Assembly (NCBI GenBank): GCA_963829235.1
Contig: CAWHIF010000009.1
Location: 682,001 to 746,000, forward strand
Direction: 5' to 3'
DNA: 64,000 bases
From: Bog-756 sp963829235
Lineage (GTDB): Bacteria; Actinomycetota; Acidimicrobiia; Acidimicrobiales; RAAP-2
The notes under the pieces were generated by a model that was given only the letters and a program-made list of their open reading frames with translations, did not search any database and was not told where the DNA came from. Shown in pieces: positions 25,709 through 34,030 of this stretch. The translations under genes and the position numbers were made by a program. Each line of letters starts with the position of its first letter. Position 1 is the stretch's first letter.

Positions 25709-26497
25709 TCATTCGCTCGAGCGTGCCGGCACCTGGACATCCGGGTCCGGCTCGAAGAATTGGTGAACGAGGGCTTCCAATCCGACGGCGAAGAGCGACC
25801 ATTCCTGGTCCTTCCCGTGGTGGCCGGTCGGTCGAAGTATCACTTCGAGATCGTCAATGGTGCGCTGACGCAGCGAACATCCCTCGGAGTACGCGGTGAC
25901 CGCCATCGTGAACTGCGACATGGTCCAAGGCTGGCGGAGACGCAGGCCCAGGATCTCCATGAGCGCGACATAGTTCTTGTTCCAGAATTCGGCGACTGAT
26001 CGGTAGCCGCCCGTGAGCGCCGTCTTGATTCGACGCTGCTGCTCCGGTGTGGTCGTTGCGGTCGCCATGGCGATGACAGTGATCCACAGCGACCAGTTTG
26101 TCGACTTGGCGATGGCAGCGCTGCTCGCGTTGCCACCGATGCGGCAGACCTCTCGAAGCGCCCGGCTGCGGGACTCGGGTGTCGAAAGATCGAGGTGACT
26201 CAGTTCGGCCGCGATCGCATCGACCGCTCCTCCGACCTCAGGCCTGGCCTCGTCCTGGGCAACGGCAACCAGCACATCGGCCTGGAACTCGGACTGGTTG
26301 TCCCACACCCGCCGGATCACAGAGGCGTTGGTGATACGCACGCCGGTCTTCATCTCGACCCGTTCGAAGACCCTTTTGAAGGTGAGGTTGCTCGAGCCAG
26401 CATCGAGCCCTTCCTCGATCAGAATCTGGCGTCCCTCCTCGAGGAGTGTTCTGCGTAACTCGTCCCTGCTCCGCCTCGGCTGGCGCCCGGCGTTCAC
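25709..26497 (-). CDS. TetR-like transcriptional regulator, long form
   Basis: 262 residues from a GTG at 26497. The N-terminal 70 residues carry a TetR-type helix-turn-helix with an extended spacer (LLEEGRQILIEEGLDAGSSN, then TFKRVFERVEMKTGVRITNA and SVIRRVWDNQSEFQADVLVA), longer between helices 1 and 2 than usual. The ligand domain includes KSTNWSLWITVIAMATATTT. It lies downstream of, and in the same direction as, another TetR gene, 99 bp away. The target is unknown. Confidence 0.8.
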   Translation of the reverse strand: MNAGRQPRRSRDELRRTLLEEGRQILIEEGLDAGSSNLTFKRVFERVEMKTGVRITNASVIRRVWDNQSEFQADVLVAVAQDEARPEVGGAVDAIAAELSHLDLSTPESRSRALREVCRIGGNASSAAIAKSTNWSLWITVIAMATATTTPEQQRRIKTALTGGYRSVAEFWNKNYVALMEILGLRLRQPWTMSQFTMAVTAYSEGCSLRQRTIDDLEVILRPTGHHGKDQEWSLFAVGLEALVHQFFEPDPDVQVPARSSE

Positions 26498-26596
26498 CGG
26501 TCTCCGCTCCGAGTTCTTCCAACCGGATCATGGGTCCGAGTCACGGCAACATCCTGGGTCGATTTCGGTGCTCTGTCGAGGGCGCCAGCGGCGAGG

Positions 26597-27232
26597 TCAC
26601 CCTGAGAGGATGTCGTGTACCGCGTCGCCGAGAAGATCGCCCAATTCCTGATTGGACGTCTGGGCGAAGGCATCACCGGACATGAAGAGCCCGGCGAAGA
26701 TGGCACCGAAAGAGCAAGCCATCCGGACCCTGTCGCGGAGCGGCAACCGCGGGTCGGCGAGAACTTGGCGGAACTTGTCCTGGATGTCGTCGTGCTCGGC
26801 GTCGTGGTCCTCCCGGTGCAGTTTCTCGAGAGCGGCCTGGTTCCGCTCGTGCATGAGAAAGATCTTGCGCTGGGCCAGCATCTGACCGACGATGCCGTCG
26901 AGCAGCGTTCCCCACACCTCGAGGGTGACCGGCTCCTCGGTCATCAGGCTCAGGGCCTCCTTGCCGAAATCGTGGAGACGCATGTGCAGCGCCATCAAGA
27001 TGTCGTCCTTGGATGCGAAGTGGTAGTAGAGCGCCGCCTTGGTGACACCCAATCGCTCGGCAATCTCCCGTAGGGAGGTCCCGTCGAACCCCTTCTCCGT
27101 GAACAGGTCGAGGGCCGCATCAAGGATTCGCTCCTTGGTCGAGGCCCCCCGTGACCCGTCCTCGTCGCCGCCAGCTTCCTCCGCCTCTCTGATCGACTCA
27201 CCTGATGCGGCGTGGGCTGGCGCTTGCGTCAC
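26597..27232 (-). CDS. TetR family repressor divergent from the DrrAB-like exporter
   Basis: 211 residues. The canonical TetR DNA-binding domain is at about 33-80: ERILDAALDLFTEKGFDGTS, LREIAERLGVTKAALYYHFA, SKDDILMALH. The acidic N-terminal extension of about 30 residues is unusual. It starts at a GTG with TAGGAT 7 nt upstream and no SD. It is divergent from the ABC transporter at 27344, and two similar operator-like sites lie between, so it should repress the exporter and itself, with an exported drug or metabolite as inducer. Confidence 0.92.
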   Translation of the reverse strand: MTQAPAHAASGESIREAEEAGGDEDGSRGASTKERILDAALDLFTEKGFDGTSLREIAERLGVTKAALYYHFASKDDILMALHMRLHDFGKEALSLMTEEPVTLEVWGTLLDGIVGQMLAQRKIFLMHERNQAALEKLHREDHDAEHDDIQDKFRQVLADPRLPLRDRVRMACSFGAIFAGLFMSGDAFAQTSNQELGDLLGDAVHDILSG

Positions 27233-27239
27233 GGTTCAC

Positions 27240-27245
27240 ATCCTA
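27240..27245 (-). promoter_or_regulatory. Candidate -10 box for leaderless tetR mRNA
   Basis: TAGGAT on the minus strand, 7 nt before the GTG at 27232. Confidence 0.45.
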
Positions 27246-27264
27246 CAGATTGGGTCAAGGATTT

Positions 27265-27282
27265 ACTTGACGACAGGTAAGT
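27265..27282 (+). promoter_or_regulatory. Operator-like site 1
   Basis: ACTTGACGACAGGTAAGT, with ACTT...AAGT outer symmetry. It shares ACTNNCNNNCAGGTAAG with site 2, 52 bp away (about five helical turns), and overlaps the presumed -35 of the exporter promoter (TTGACG 27267-27272). Confidence 0.5.
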
Positions 27283-27296
27283 TATCCCCCTACCAT
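27267..27296 (+). promoter_or_regulatory. Candidate promoter of the ABC exporter operon
   Basis: -35 TTGACG (27267-27272), an 18-bp spacer, -10 TACCAT (27291-27296). Initiation near 27303 would leave a 40-nt leader holding operator 2 and the SD. Confidence 0.5.
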
Positions 27297-27316
27297 ACCG
27301 GTTGAGGCGCAAGCAT

Positions 27317-27334
27317 ACTAACCGGCAGGTAAGG
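27317..27334 (+). promoter_or_regulatory. Operator-like site 2
   Basis: ACTAACCGGCAGGTAAGG; its core CTAACCGGCAGGTAAG is palindromic at 12 of 16 positions. It overlaps the SD (AAGGAG) of the ABC ATPase gene. Confidence 0.5.
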
Positions 27335-27343
27335 AGCAGACGG

Positions 27344-28366
27344 ATGGCTACTCCCGAGTTGATGATCCAGGCCGAGGGCCTCACCAAGTCCTACGGCCAG
27401 ACCCGGGCGCTGGCCGGCGTGGACTTCTCCGTGCCGACAGGCACGATCCTGGGGCTGCTCGGGCCCAACGGTGCCGGCAAGACGACTGCGGTGCGGATTC
27501 TGACCACCCTGGCCCGTCCGGACTCGGGCCGCGGCACGGTGGCCGGGATCGATGTCGTGGCCCACCCTGGAGAGGTACGGCGCCACATCGGGGTAGCCGC
27601 CCAGGACGCCACCTTGGACGGGCTCCTCACGGGACGCCAGAACCTGGTCCTGGTGGGTGAGCTGAGCGACATGGGACGCGCTGCATCCCGGGCGAGAGCC
27701 TCGGAACTGCTGGCGGAGTTCGACCTGACTGACGCTGCCGATCGGGTGCTGAAGGGCTATTCGGGTGGCATGCGCCGGCGATTGGACCTGGCGGCCAGCC
27801 TCATGACCCGGCCTCCGGTGTTGTTCCTCGACGAGCCCACGACGGGTCTCGACCCGACGAGCCGTCAGCGGGTGTGGGACGCCATCCGCGTACTGCTGAA
27901 CGAAGGTGTGACCGTGCTGTTGACAACCCAGTATCTCGACGAGGCCGATGCCCTGGCCAACCGGATCGTCGTCGTGGACCATGGCCGGGTCATCGCCGAC
28001 GGAACGCCGATGGAGCTGAAGGAGGCGAGCCGTAGCGCGCGGCTGGAGGTGACACTGGCCACGGCTCATGGTGGCGCCACTTCGGCGCTCGCGCCTCTCG
28101 TCGCCGGTCAGATCCACGTCAGCGACGACGGGCGGAGGCTCAGCGCCGCGGTCGACAGCTCACCCGGGTTGGCCACCTCGGTGGTCCGCGCGCTCGACGG
28201 GGCGGGTGTACTGGTCGACGACATCGAGGTACGCCAGCCGTCACTCGACGATGTGTTCTTCTCCCTCACCGGGGGGCACATCGAGATGGACGAGGACGAG
28301 GCGACCGGGGATGGAAGCGCCGAAAAGCAGGCGGATCGACCCAGTCTGGAGGAAGCGACCGCATGA
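27344..28366 (+). CDS. DrrA-type ABC transporter ATP-binding protein
   Basis: 340 residues. The ATG at 27344 is chosen over a TTG at 27302 because AAGGAG precedes it. Walker A is GPNGAGKTT (40-48), followed by the Q-loop VAAQDATLDGLLTG, signature YSGGMRRRLDLA, Walker B VLFLDEPTTGLDP, and the switch region LLTTQYLDEADALA. The C-terminal extension (LEVTLATAHGG and PSLDDVFFSLTG) is characteristic of daunorubicin-resistance (DrrA) ATPases. It works with the next gene as a drug or lipid exporter. The start of that gene overlaps this stop (ATGA). Confidence 0.95.
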   Translation: MATPELMIQAEGLTKSYGQTRALAGVDFSVPTGTILGLLGPNGAGKTTAVRILTTLARPDSGRGTVAGIDVVAHPGEVRRHIGVAAQDATLDGLLTGRQNLVLVGELSDMGRAASRARASELLAEFDLTDAADRVLKGYSGGMRRRLDLAASLMTRPPVLFLDEPTTGLDPTSRQRVWDAIRVLLNEGVTVLLTTQYLDEADALANRIVVVDHGRVIADGTPMELKEASRSARLEVTLATAHGGATSALAPLVAGQIHVSDDGRRLSAAVDSSPGLATSVVRALDGAGVLVDDIEVRQPSLDDVFFSLTGGHIEMDEDEATGDGSAEKQADRPSLEEATA

Positions 28367-29223
28367 CGACAACGACACTCACGCAGACGCAGGTCGGAGA
28401 GGTTTCCCACGGCGGACCCGCAGGCCTCGTCTGGGGCCGCGTGCAGGATGTGTGGGCCATGACCAGGCGGAATCTGGTGCACATTTCACGCGAGCCGATG
28501 CAGCTGTCCGACGTGACGATCCAGCCCGTCCTGTTCACGGTGCTCTTCGTCTTCATCTTCGGCGGCGGCATTCCCATCCCCGGAGGCGGGAGCTACAAGG
28601 ATTTCGTCCTGGCCGGACTGCTCGCCCTGAACCTGGTGACGTCGACCATGGGCACGGCGGTGGGTTTGAGCACCGACCTCCACGAAGGCATGATCGACCG
28701 GTTTCGCACCTTGCCGATGTGGCGGGCGGCCGTGCTGGTGGGACGATCCATCGCCGACCTCATGACCTCCGTGCTCTGCGCGGTCATCGTGGCCCTTACC
28801 GGCCTGGCCATCGGGTGGCGGGCGGACGCCAACTTCATGTCGATCATCGGGGGATTCGCACTGGTGCTCTTCTTCGCCTATTCCTTGTCGTGGATCGCGG
28901 CATGCGTCGGCCTGAACAGCAAGAGCCCCGAGTCGGCCGCCTCGTTCGGTTTCATCGTGCTGTTCCCGCTGGCCTTCGTCTCCAATGCCCTGGTACCCAC
29001 GCAGCACATGCCCGGATGGTTGCAGGCGGTCGCCGACTGGAATCCGGTGAGCGCAGTCACGGCAGGGGCCCGCAACCTGTGGGGCAACCCGAACCCGTCC
29101 GGCACCATTCACGCCTGGCCCATGCAGCACCCGGTGGAGGCCTCCTTGATCTGGTCCGTGGTCATCCTGGCCGCGGCAGCCCCCTTGGCCTCCCACTTCT
29201 TCCGTCGACGGACCACCGAGTAA
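28363..29223 (+). CDS. ABC-2 type permease, DrrB-like
   Basis: 286 residues, starting in the ATGA overlap with the ATPase. It has six transmembrane helices (VTIQPVLFTVLFVFIFGGGI, FVLAGLLALNLVTSTMGTAV, LMTSVLCAVIVALTGLAIGW and others) and the short cytoplasmic helix with GMIDRFRTLPMWRAAVLVGR that contacts the ATPase. FGFIVLFPLAFVSNALVP is typical of ABC-2 permeases. Exports a hydrophobic compound; the substrate is unknown. Confidence 0.95.
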   Translation: MTTTTLTQTQVGEVSHGGPAGLVWGRVQDVWAMTRRNLVHISREPMQLSDVTIQPVLFTVLFVFIFGGGIPIPGGGSYKDFVLAGLLALNLVTSTMGTAVGLSTDLHEGMIDRFRTLPMWRAAVLVGRSIADLMTSVLCAVIVALTGLAIGWRADANFMSIIGGFALVLFFAYSLSWIAACVGLNSKSPESAASFGFIVLFPLAFVSNALVPTQHMPGWLQAVADWNPVSAVTAGARNLWGNPNPSGTIHAWPMQHPVEASLIWSVVILAAAAPLASHFFRRRTTE

Positions 29224-29555
29224 CCGCCGGCGCCCCTCGGGGCTCGACCTCGCCCACCCTGGACCACCATCTGAACGCTGCCGGGCGTCCGGTCGTACTC
29301 CCTTGGGGCAGGGTCGCCGGAGCATCCCGAGCGCGGCAACGCCGGCCGCCCTCGGGTCCCGGCGGCCGCGGACGGATCCGGTCGACCTGGATCCGCGCCC
29401 CAGGTCTTCGGAGCGTCGACGTGGGTTCCTGCTCCCGCGGTGACACCCGGGTCCGAGGCAGAGGGCTCGACCCGGCGAGGAGTTCCACGTAATGTCTGCA
29501 CCGACGGAGCTCGGCCGGGCGTGAGCAACGGGACACCGCAAGACGGGGGGACCTG
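29224..29555 (+). other. 332-base intergenic stretch, nothing recognised
   Basis: GC-rich, between the permease and the phosphoesterase. A minimal GCCCC/GGGGC hairpin lies just after the permease stop. No promoter or RNA motif is convincing. Confidence 0.4.
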
Positions 29556-30914
29556 GTGAATCTGAACCGACGGCAGTTCCTGGGGGGAGGTCTGGCCGGC
29601 GCCTCGGTGGTGCTCGCCGCCTGTGGGAGCCAGTCGTCCACACCTACCACCACCACGTCGACGTCCCCGAAGCCGAATGTGATCAGACAGCCGGGTTCGC
29701 TCCCCCGGCCCGATCTGCCGGCAGGCACCGATCAGGTCCCAGAGATCGAGCACATCGTGGTGGTGATGATGGAGAACCACTCCTTCGACAACCTCCTGGG
29801 CCTCATCGGGAGAGGTGACGGGTTCACCCTCGGGCCGGACGGCACACCGACAGCGAAGAACCCCGACGGGCACGGGAATTACGTCCACGCCTTCCACATG
29901 CCCACCGAATGCCAGACCACGGGAGTCCGAAACGACTGGACGGCGGCCCACGAAGCGTTCGACGGCGGAACCTGCCAGGGCTTCGTCACCAGTTCGACCC
30001 CCGAGGCCATGGGCTACTTCACCAAGGACGATCTCCCGTTCACCTGCGGGATGGCCGGCGTCTTCCCCATCGCCGACCGTTACTTCTGCTCCGCCATGGC
30101 CCAGACCGACCCCAATCGCCGGTACCTCATCTCCGGCACCTCACTCGGGCTGATCACCGACTCCTTCCCGCTCACCCTGCCACCCAACGGGGTCATCTAC
30201 GAGCAGTTCGACAAGCACGGGATCACCTGGAAGGACTACTACTCGAACGCGCCGACCCTCGGGGTGTACCTGCCCTACCTGGGGGCGGACAGCCCCCTCC
30301 TCAAGGGGGTGACGAAGATCGACCAGTTCTACGTCGACGCCGCGGCGGGGAACCTGCCGTCCTACTGCCTGGTGGAGCCCGATTACAACCATTCCTCCGA
30401 GGAGGATCCCCAAGACATCCAATTCGGGGACCAGTTCATGGGCAAGGTGGTCAACGCGGTGATGTCGAGCCCCAACTGGCCCAAGACCATGCTCATCTGG
30501 ACCTACGACGAGCACGGGGGCTACTACGACCACGTTCCACCCCCGGCGGCCATCCCTCCCGACGACATTCCTCCGGACCTGGCGCCGGGGGACCCACCGG
30601 GCACGTTCAACCAGTACGGGTTCCGGGTTCCGGCCGGGGTGGTGAGCCCCTACGCCAAGAAGGACTTCGTCTCCCACACCGTGTACGACCACACCTCGAT
30701 CCTCAAGACGGTCGAGGAGAAGTGGAACCTGCCGGCACTCACCCGGCGCGACGCCAACGCCGCCAGCCTGTTCGACATGGTGGACCTCCGGTCCAAGCCG
30801 GCGTTCTTGACCCCACCGAAGCTTCCGGCCGCCGCTGACCCTGCGTCCAAGGACGCGTGTCTGAGCACGGGCCCCGGTACCATTCCGCCGCCGTCTGCGG
30901 TGACCAGAGCCTGA
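29556..30914 (+). CDS. Tat-exported phosphoesterase / phospholipase C family lipoprotein
   Basis: 452 residues of the PF04185 family (phospholipase C, acid phosphatase AcpA). The N-terminus NLNRRQFLGGG is a twin-arginine signal, followed by a lipobox-like VVLAAC, so it is probably a Tat-exported lipoprotein. Catalytic wording is VVVMMENHSFDNLLG (metal/nucleophile region), AQTDPNRRYLISGTS, EPDYNHSSEEDP, and IWTYDEHGGYYDHVPPP (metal-binding). Likely hydrolyses phospholipids or phosphate esters outside the membrane, giving phosphate scavenging. Start GTG with a GGGGGGA SD. Confidence 0.94.
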   Translation: MNLNRRQFLGGGLAGASVVLAACGSQSSTPTTTTSTSPKPNVIRQPGSLPRPDLPAGTDQVPEIEHIVVVMMENHSFDNLLGLIGRGDGFTLGPDGTPTAKNPDGHGNYVHAFHMPTECQTTGVRNDWTAAHEAFDGGTCQGFVTSSTPEAMGYFTKDDLPFTCGMAGVFPIADRYFCSAMAQTDPNRRYLISGTSLGLITDSFPLTLPPNGVIYEQFDKHGITWKDYYSNAPTLGVYLPYLGADSPLLKGVTKIDQFYVDAAAGNLPSYCLVEPDYNHSSEEDPQDIQFGDQFMGKVVNAVMSSPNWPKTMLIWTYDEHGGYYDHVPPPAAIPPDDIPPDLAPGDPPGTFNQYGFRVPAGVVSPYAKKDFVSHTVYDHTSILKTVEEKWNLPALTRRDANAASLFDMVDLRSKPAFLTPPKLPAAADPASKDACLSTGPGTIPPPSAVTRA

Positions 30915-30959
30915 CCGCGGACCGTCGGTCCTTGATCGTAGGGACGCCTCGTCCGCCCC

Positions 30960-31769
30960 CTATAGCTCGGCGGCGATCGCCCTCGCCTGGTGCCCGGTGA
31001 ACGCACCTGAGATCTGCACCCGGCCATCGAAGGAAGTCCATGAGGCTTGGACGGGCTGGGTGATCGGAGCCGAGATCACCCGACCGTTGAGGTCGATGCC
31101 GATGAGCTGGTGGAACTGCTGCTTGGTCAACGCGTCCCAGGCCGTGGACCCGGCCGGGGTGAGGACGAGATCGATCGACCACTCACCGTTGACCACCTGG
31201 GCCGACGCGGACTTGACACCTCGCTGGGTGAGACCGGCAGGTCCGAGCACGTAGCGCCCAGAACCTTCGGCTGCGACGCCGGGCAGGAGCACTACCTCGT
31301 TCTGGTTGGCCTTGTTGGTCGGAGTCGACGGATAGGTGGCGAACTGCGGATCCGCCGGGGCCATTTCGTTGCTCGAATACCCGATGACATCGCTGGAGTC
31401 CGGTGTCACCCGAAGGTTGGATGCCGTCAAGGCCGTCGAGGCCGAACAGGCGGGCAACGGACCGGTGGAGGCCGCCCGCCCCACAGCCAACGTCAGCGGC
31501 GGCGCGTAACAGAGCACCGGACGGAAGCTCAGGTCCACCGCCGGGTGTCCCGTTCCTCCGGCGGACACCGGAACGCCCACCGGCGTCGGCAGCCCGCCAC
31601 CGCCTCCACCCGACGTGAGTCCGAGCGCGGCCACGACGAGCACGAGAAGGACCACCGTCGTGATCCCCGAGATCAGCCATCTGCGCTTCCGCCGTTGCTT
31701 CGCTTCCTGGAAGAGGAGCTCAGCGTCGTCGGTCTGTGGAACTGTCCGCGGTCGGTCCACAACCGTCAT
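30960..31769 (-). CDS. Membrane-anchored protein with SecD P1-head-like domain
   Basis: 269 residues. A cytoplasmic N-terminus of 32 residues, one helix (WLISGITTVVLLVLVVAALG, about 32-51), then an external part. The C-terminal 100 residues (WSIDLVLTPAGSTAWDALTK, LIGIDLNGRVISAPITQPV, VQISGAFTGHQARAIAAEL) match the SecDF P1 head subdomain, without any of the SecD transport helices. Such proteins occur in actinobacteria away from secDF; the role is unknown. It has a well-formed promoter with an inverted repeat upstream (31793-31830). Confidence 0.85.
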   Translation of the reverse strand: MTVVDRPRTVPQTDDAELLFQEAKQRRKRRWLISGITTVVLLVLVVAALGLTSGGGGGGLPTPVGVPVSAGGTGHPAVDLSFRPVLCYAPPLTLAVGRAASTGPLPACSASTALTASNLRVTPDSSDVIGYSSNEMAPADPQFATYPSTPTNKANQNEVVLLPGVAAEGSGRYVLGPAGLTQRGVKSASAQVVNGEWSIDLVLTPAGSTAWDALTKQQFHQLIGIDLNGRVISAPITQPVQASWTSFDGRVQISGAFTGHQARAIAAEL

Positions 31770-31792
31770 CGGGAACCTGAGCCCATGGAAGA

Positions 31793-31830
31793 CATGGAAC
31801 TACTATGTCTAGTACCATGTCCGTTGTCAA
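31793..31830 (-). promoter_or_regulatory. Sigma-A-type promoter with embedded operator-like inverted repeat
   Basis: On the minus strand: -35 TTGACA (31825-31830), 17-bp spacer, -10 CATAGT (31802-31807). On the plus strand CATGGAACTA (31793-31802) mirrors TAGTACCATG (31810-31819) at 9 of 10 positions around a 7-base centre, spanning the -10 and spacer. A repressor bound here would block the SecD-P1-head gene. Confidence 0.6.
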
Positions 31831-31857
31831 GGTCGACCGCCGCCCGGTGGGTACCGG

Positions 31858-32295
31858 TCAGGTCGTGTCCACGATCAGCACCGAACAGGGCGCGGCATGG
31901 GCAACTGAATTGGGGACGCTTCCGAGGATCCGGCGGCTGCCTTTCATACCCTTGTTGCCGACGACGATGAGGTCCACGTCTTCCTGTTCGGCAATTCGGA
32001 CGATGGCCTCTGCCGGGTCACCGGTCGCGGCATGCACGACCACCTCGAGGCCGTGCTTTCGGGCCATCGTGGCGAGTTCATCGAGGAGCAGGTCCGCCGG
32101 ATGGGTCGTGGTCGAGAGTTGAAGCTCGCGTGGCAGGTGCTCGGCGCGCACCGACTTGGGGTCGTAGGCGGTGACGATGTGAAGCTTGCCGCCGGCCAGT
32201 TCCGCCATGCCGGCCGCCGCTTCCACCGCCTGGCGGGCGGTTTGGGAGTCATCGGATCCCACGAGTACGGACTCAAACATCGGTGACGGTTCCAC
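31858..32295 (-). CDS. Universal stress protein (UspA family)
   Basis: 145 residues. A single Usp domain opens with SVLVGSDDSQTARQAVEAAA and ends with the ATP-binding G-x2-G-x9-G-S/T motif (GNKGMKGSRRILGSVPNSVA) and CSVLIVD, so an ATP-binding type. The GTG at 32295 has GAGAGG 9 nt upstream; an ATG at 32280 would give the more usual family N-terminus. Cytoplasmic stress and dormancy factor by family. Confidence 0.93.
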   Translation of the reverse strand: MEPSPMFESVLVGSDDSQTARQAVEAAAGMAELAGGKLHIVTAYDPKSVRAEHLPRELQLSTTTHPADLLLDELATMARKHGLEVVVHAATGDPAEAIVRIAEQEDVDLIVVGNKGMKGSRRILGSVPNSVAHAAPCSVLIVDTT

Positions 32296-32457
32296 GGTGC
32301 CGACCTCTCAACGAAATCGCTGGTGCCACCTGCCCGACAGCTCCACTTGACTGGCGGAATGCTACTTGTGGCGGCAAGTTCGCACCAATAGGAAGCAGGC
32401 CCTCGTCCACCGAACCGTGGGCCCCCGTCCGGCCCGTGCGGCCAACACGAACCCGGA

Positions 32458-32730
32458 CTATCTGCGGGTCCTCTTCGTCGTCACTCTGAGATGCTCGATC
32501 TTCAGCCGAAGATCGGCGATGTCCGTCCTGAGCTCGTTCACCAGCTGATGGTCACTCCCGTCGAGATCCGTGACCTGTTGCGTCAGGGCATCGAGCGCGT
32601 CTGCCAACAGGTATACGCCTCGGAGGGCGGCGGCGGCGATGACCCGTGCCTGGCCGGCGGAGTTGGCGGCGTCGGCGTACTCGGGTTCCAACTCATCGAC
32701 AACGGTGTCGAGATCCCGCCGGATCGTCAT
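32458..32730 (-). CDS. Small helical (coiled-coil-like) protein
   Basis: 90 residues from an ATG at 32730. Mostly acidic and helical (IRRDLDTVVDELEPEYADAA), with a heptad-like C-terminus (VNELRTDIADLRLKIEHLRV) and a basic tail TTKRTRR. No SD is visible, and the frame extends upstream to 32805 without coding character. Unrecognised. Confidence 0.5.
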   Translation of the reverse strand: MTIRRDLDTVVDELEPEYADAANSAGQARVIAAAALRGVYLLADALDALTQQVTDLDGSDHQLVNELRTDIADLRLKIEHLRVTTKRTRR

Positions 32731-32885
32731 GACTGAATCGTGGGCCACCGGCCGGTGTCCGTCAAATGCCGCCTGGCAAGTAGCCACTTGTCGTGTTGGT
32801 ACCACGCCGGTCGGTGGTGATCAGGCCCTCCACGGTCGGGAGGAGCCTTGATCGATGCGAGTGAGACCTGATCCAATGCAGTGGC

Positions 32886-33269
32886 ATGCGGCTCAATCAG
32901 GTGACCGTCGGCGCAGTCGACCTTGCCCGTTCCCGACGTTTCTACTCCGCGCTCGGACTTCGGCTCATCGTCGAGAATGACCACTACCTTCGGTTCGAGT
33001 GTCCCGAGGGAGAGTCGACGTTCTCCATCGACAGAGTCGAATCGGTGCCCCGGGACGAGCAGATGACCGTCTACTTCGAGTCGGATGACCTCGAAGGCCT
33101 CTGTCTCCGCCTCGTCACTTCCGGCATCGAGCTCGATCAACCGCCACAAGACATGGACTGGTTGTGGAGGGAAGCCCGACTACGGGATCCGGACGGCCAC
33201 CACCTGTGCCTCTTCCACGGCGGAGCGAACCGCAAGAACCCTCCTTGGCGGCTTCCCTCGGCAGAGTGA
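32886..33269 (+). CDS. VOC / glyoxalase family protein
   Basis: 127 residues with paired beta-alpha-beta-beta-beta modules. It opens RLNQVTVGAVDLARSRRFYS (strand with the first metal-side position), then YSALGLRLIVENDHYLRF, and ends ARLRDPDGHHLCLFHGG, the usual C-terminal DPDGxxxxLF signature. Classic glyoxalase metal ligands (H/Q, E) are not all evident, so the reaction is open. Stand-alone gene. Confidence 0.88.
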   Translation: MRLNQVTVGAVDLARSRRFYSALGLRLIVENDHYLRFECPEGESTFSIDRVESVPRDEQMTVYFESDDLEGLCLRLVTSGIELDQPPQDMDWLWREARLRDPDGHHLCLFHGGANRKNPPWRLPSAE

Positions 33270-33284
33270 GAGCCGAGTCACGGC

Positions 33285-33944
33285 TCAGCGGTTGATCGAG
33301 GGAGCACGGCCGGCCAGGAGAGCGAACCCTCGCCAGCGCCACAGGCAATCGACCTGGGAGAGCCCGGCCTCCCGCATCCATCGGAGTTGGTCTTCGACGC
33401 CGGCCAGTCGGTCCTCGGGGTCGTTCTCGGCCCGGCCGATCAGATCCAGGAACTGGCGATGGAGCTCGGGAGTTGCGGAGGCGACAACCTCCAGGTTGGC
33501 GAACAGCCCATCGGGATTGAGCTGCCGCGCGATCTCCCCGAACAGGGCCTTCTTGCGGCCATCCTCCAGATGGTGGATCGAAAAGCCGGCGATGACCACG
33601 TCGAACGCCCCGAGCGGGGTCAGCGGATCGTCCAAATTCCACTCTCGGACGTCAACCCGTCGGTCCCCGGCAAACCGGCGGCGGGCGTGTCCGAGCATGG
33701 CTGCCGATGCGTCCACCGCCACCACTTCTTCCACGCCGGGGCGGTGGTCGAGCACGAGTGCTGCCAGCCTTCCGTCCCCACACCCGAGGTCGAGGACAGA
33801 CCGGGGTGAGTCCGGCAACAGCGTTGCCAGCACCTCCTCCCCCGCCGCGCGTGGCTCCAGGCCACCGATCCGGGCCAGGTAGCGCGCCACGCTGTCAGGA
33901 TCACTCCAGGTTGCCTTCGGACCGGGGTCAGGGCGAACTGCCAC
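33285..33944 (-). CDS. Class I SAM-dependent methyltransferase
   Basis: 219 residues from a GTG at 33944 (33947 also possible). Upstream frame extension to 34232 overlaps the next gene and lacks coding character. Motif I is VLDLGCGDGRLAALVL, then VVAVDASAAMLGHARRRF, the NLDDPLTPLGAFDVVIAGFS post-motif, and IHHLEDGRKKALFGEIARQL. Resembles Methyltransf_25/ubiquinone-type enzymes. Substrate unknown. Confidence 0.88.
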   Translation of the reverse strand: MAVRPDPGPKATWSDPDSVARYLARIGGLEPRAAGEEVLATLLPDSPRSVLDLGCGDGRLAALVLDHRPGVEEVVAVDASAAMLGHARRRFAGDRRVDVREWNLDDPLTPLGAFDVVIAGFSIHHLEDGRKKALFGEIARQLNPDGLFANLEVVASATPELHRQFLDLIGRAENDPEDRLAGVEDQLRWMREAGLSQVDCLWRWRGFALLAGRAPSINR

Positions 33945-34030
33945 CACTCCATCCTGCCCGATGAGGCCCCCGGGCGCCCGAACCGACCTGCATCCCGTAA
34001 GGTGCGTCACCCCCGATGGCCGGTGATGCG

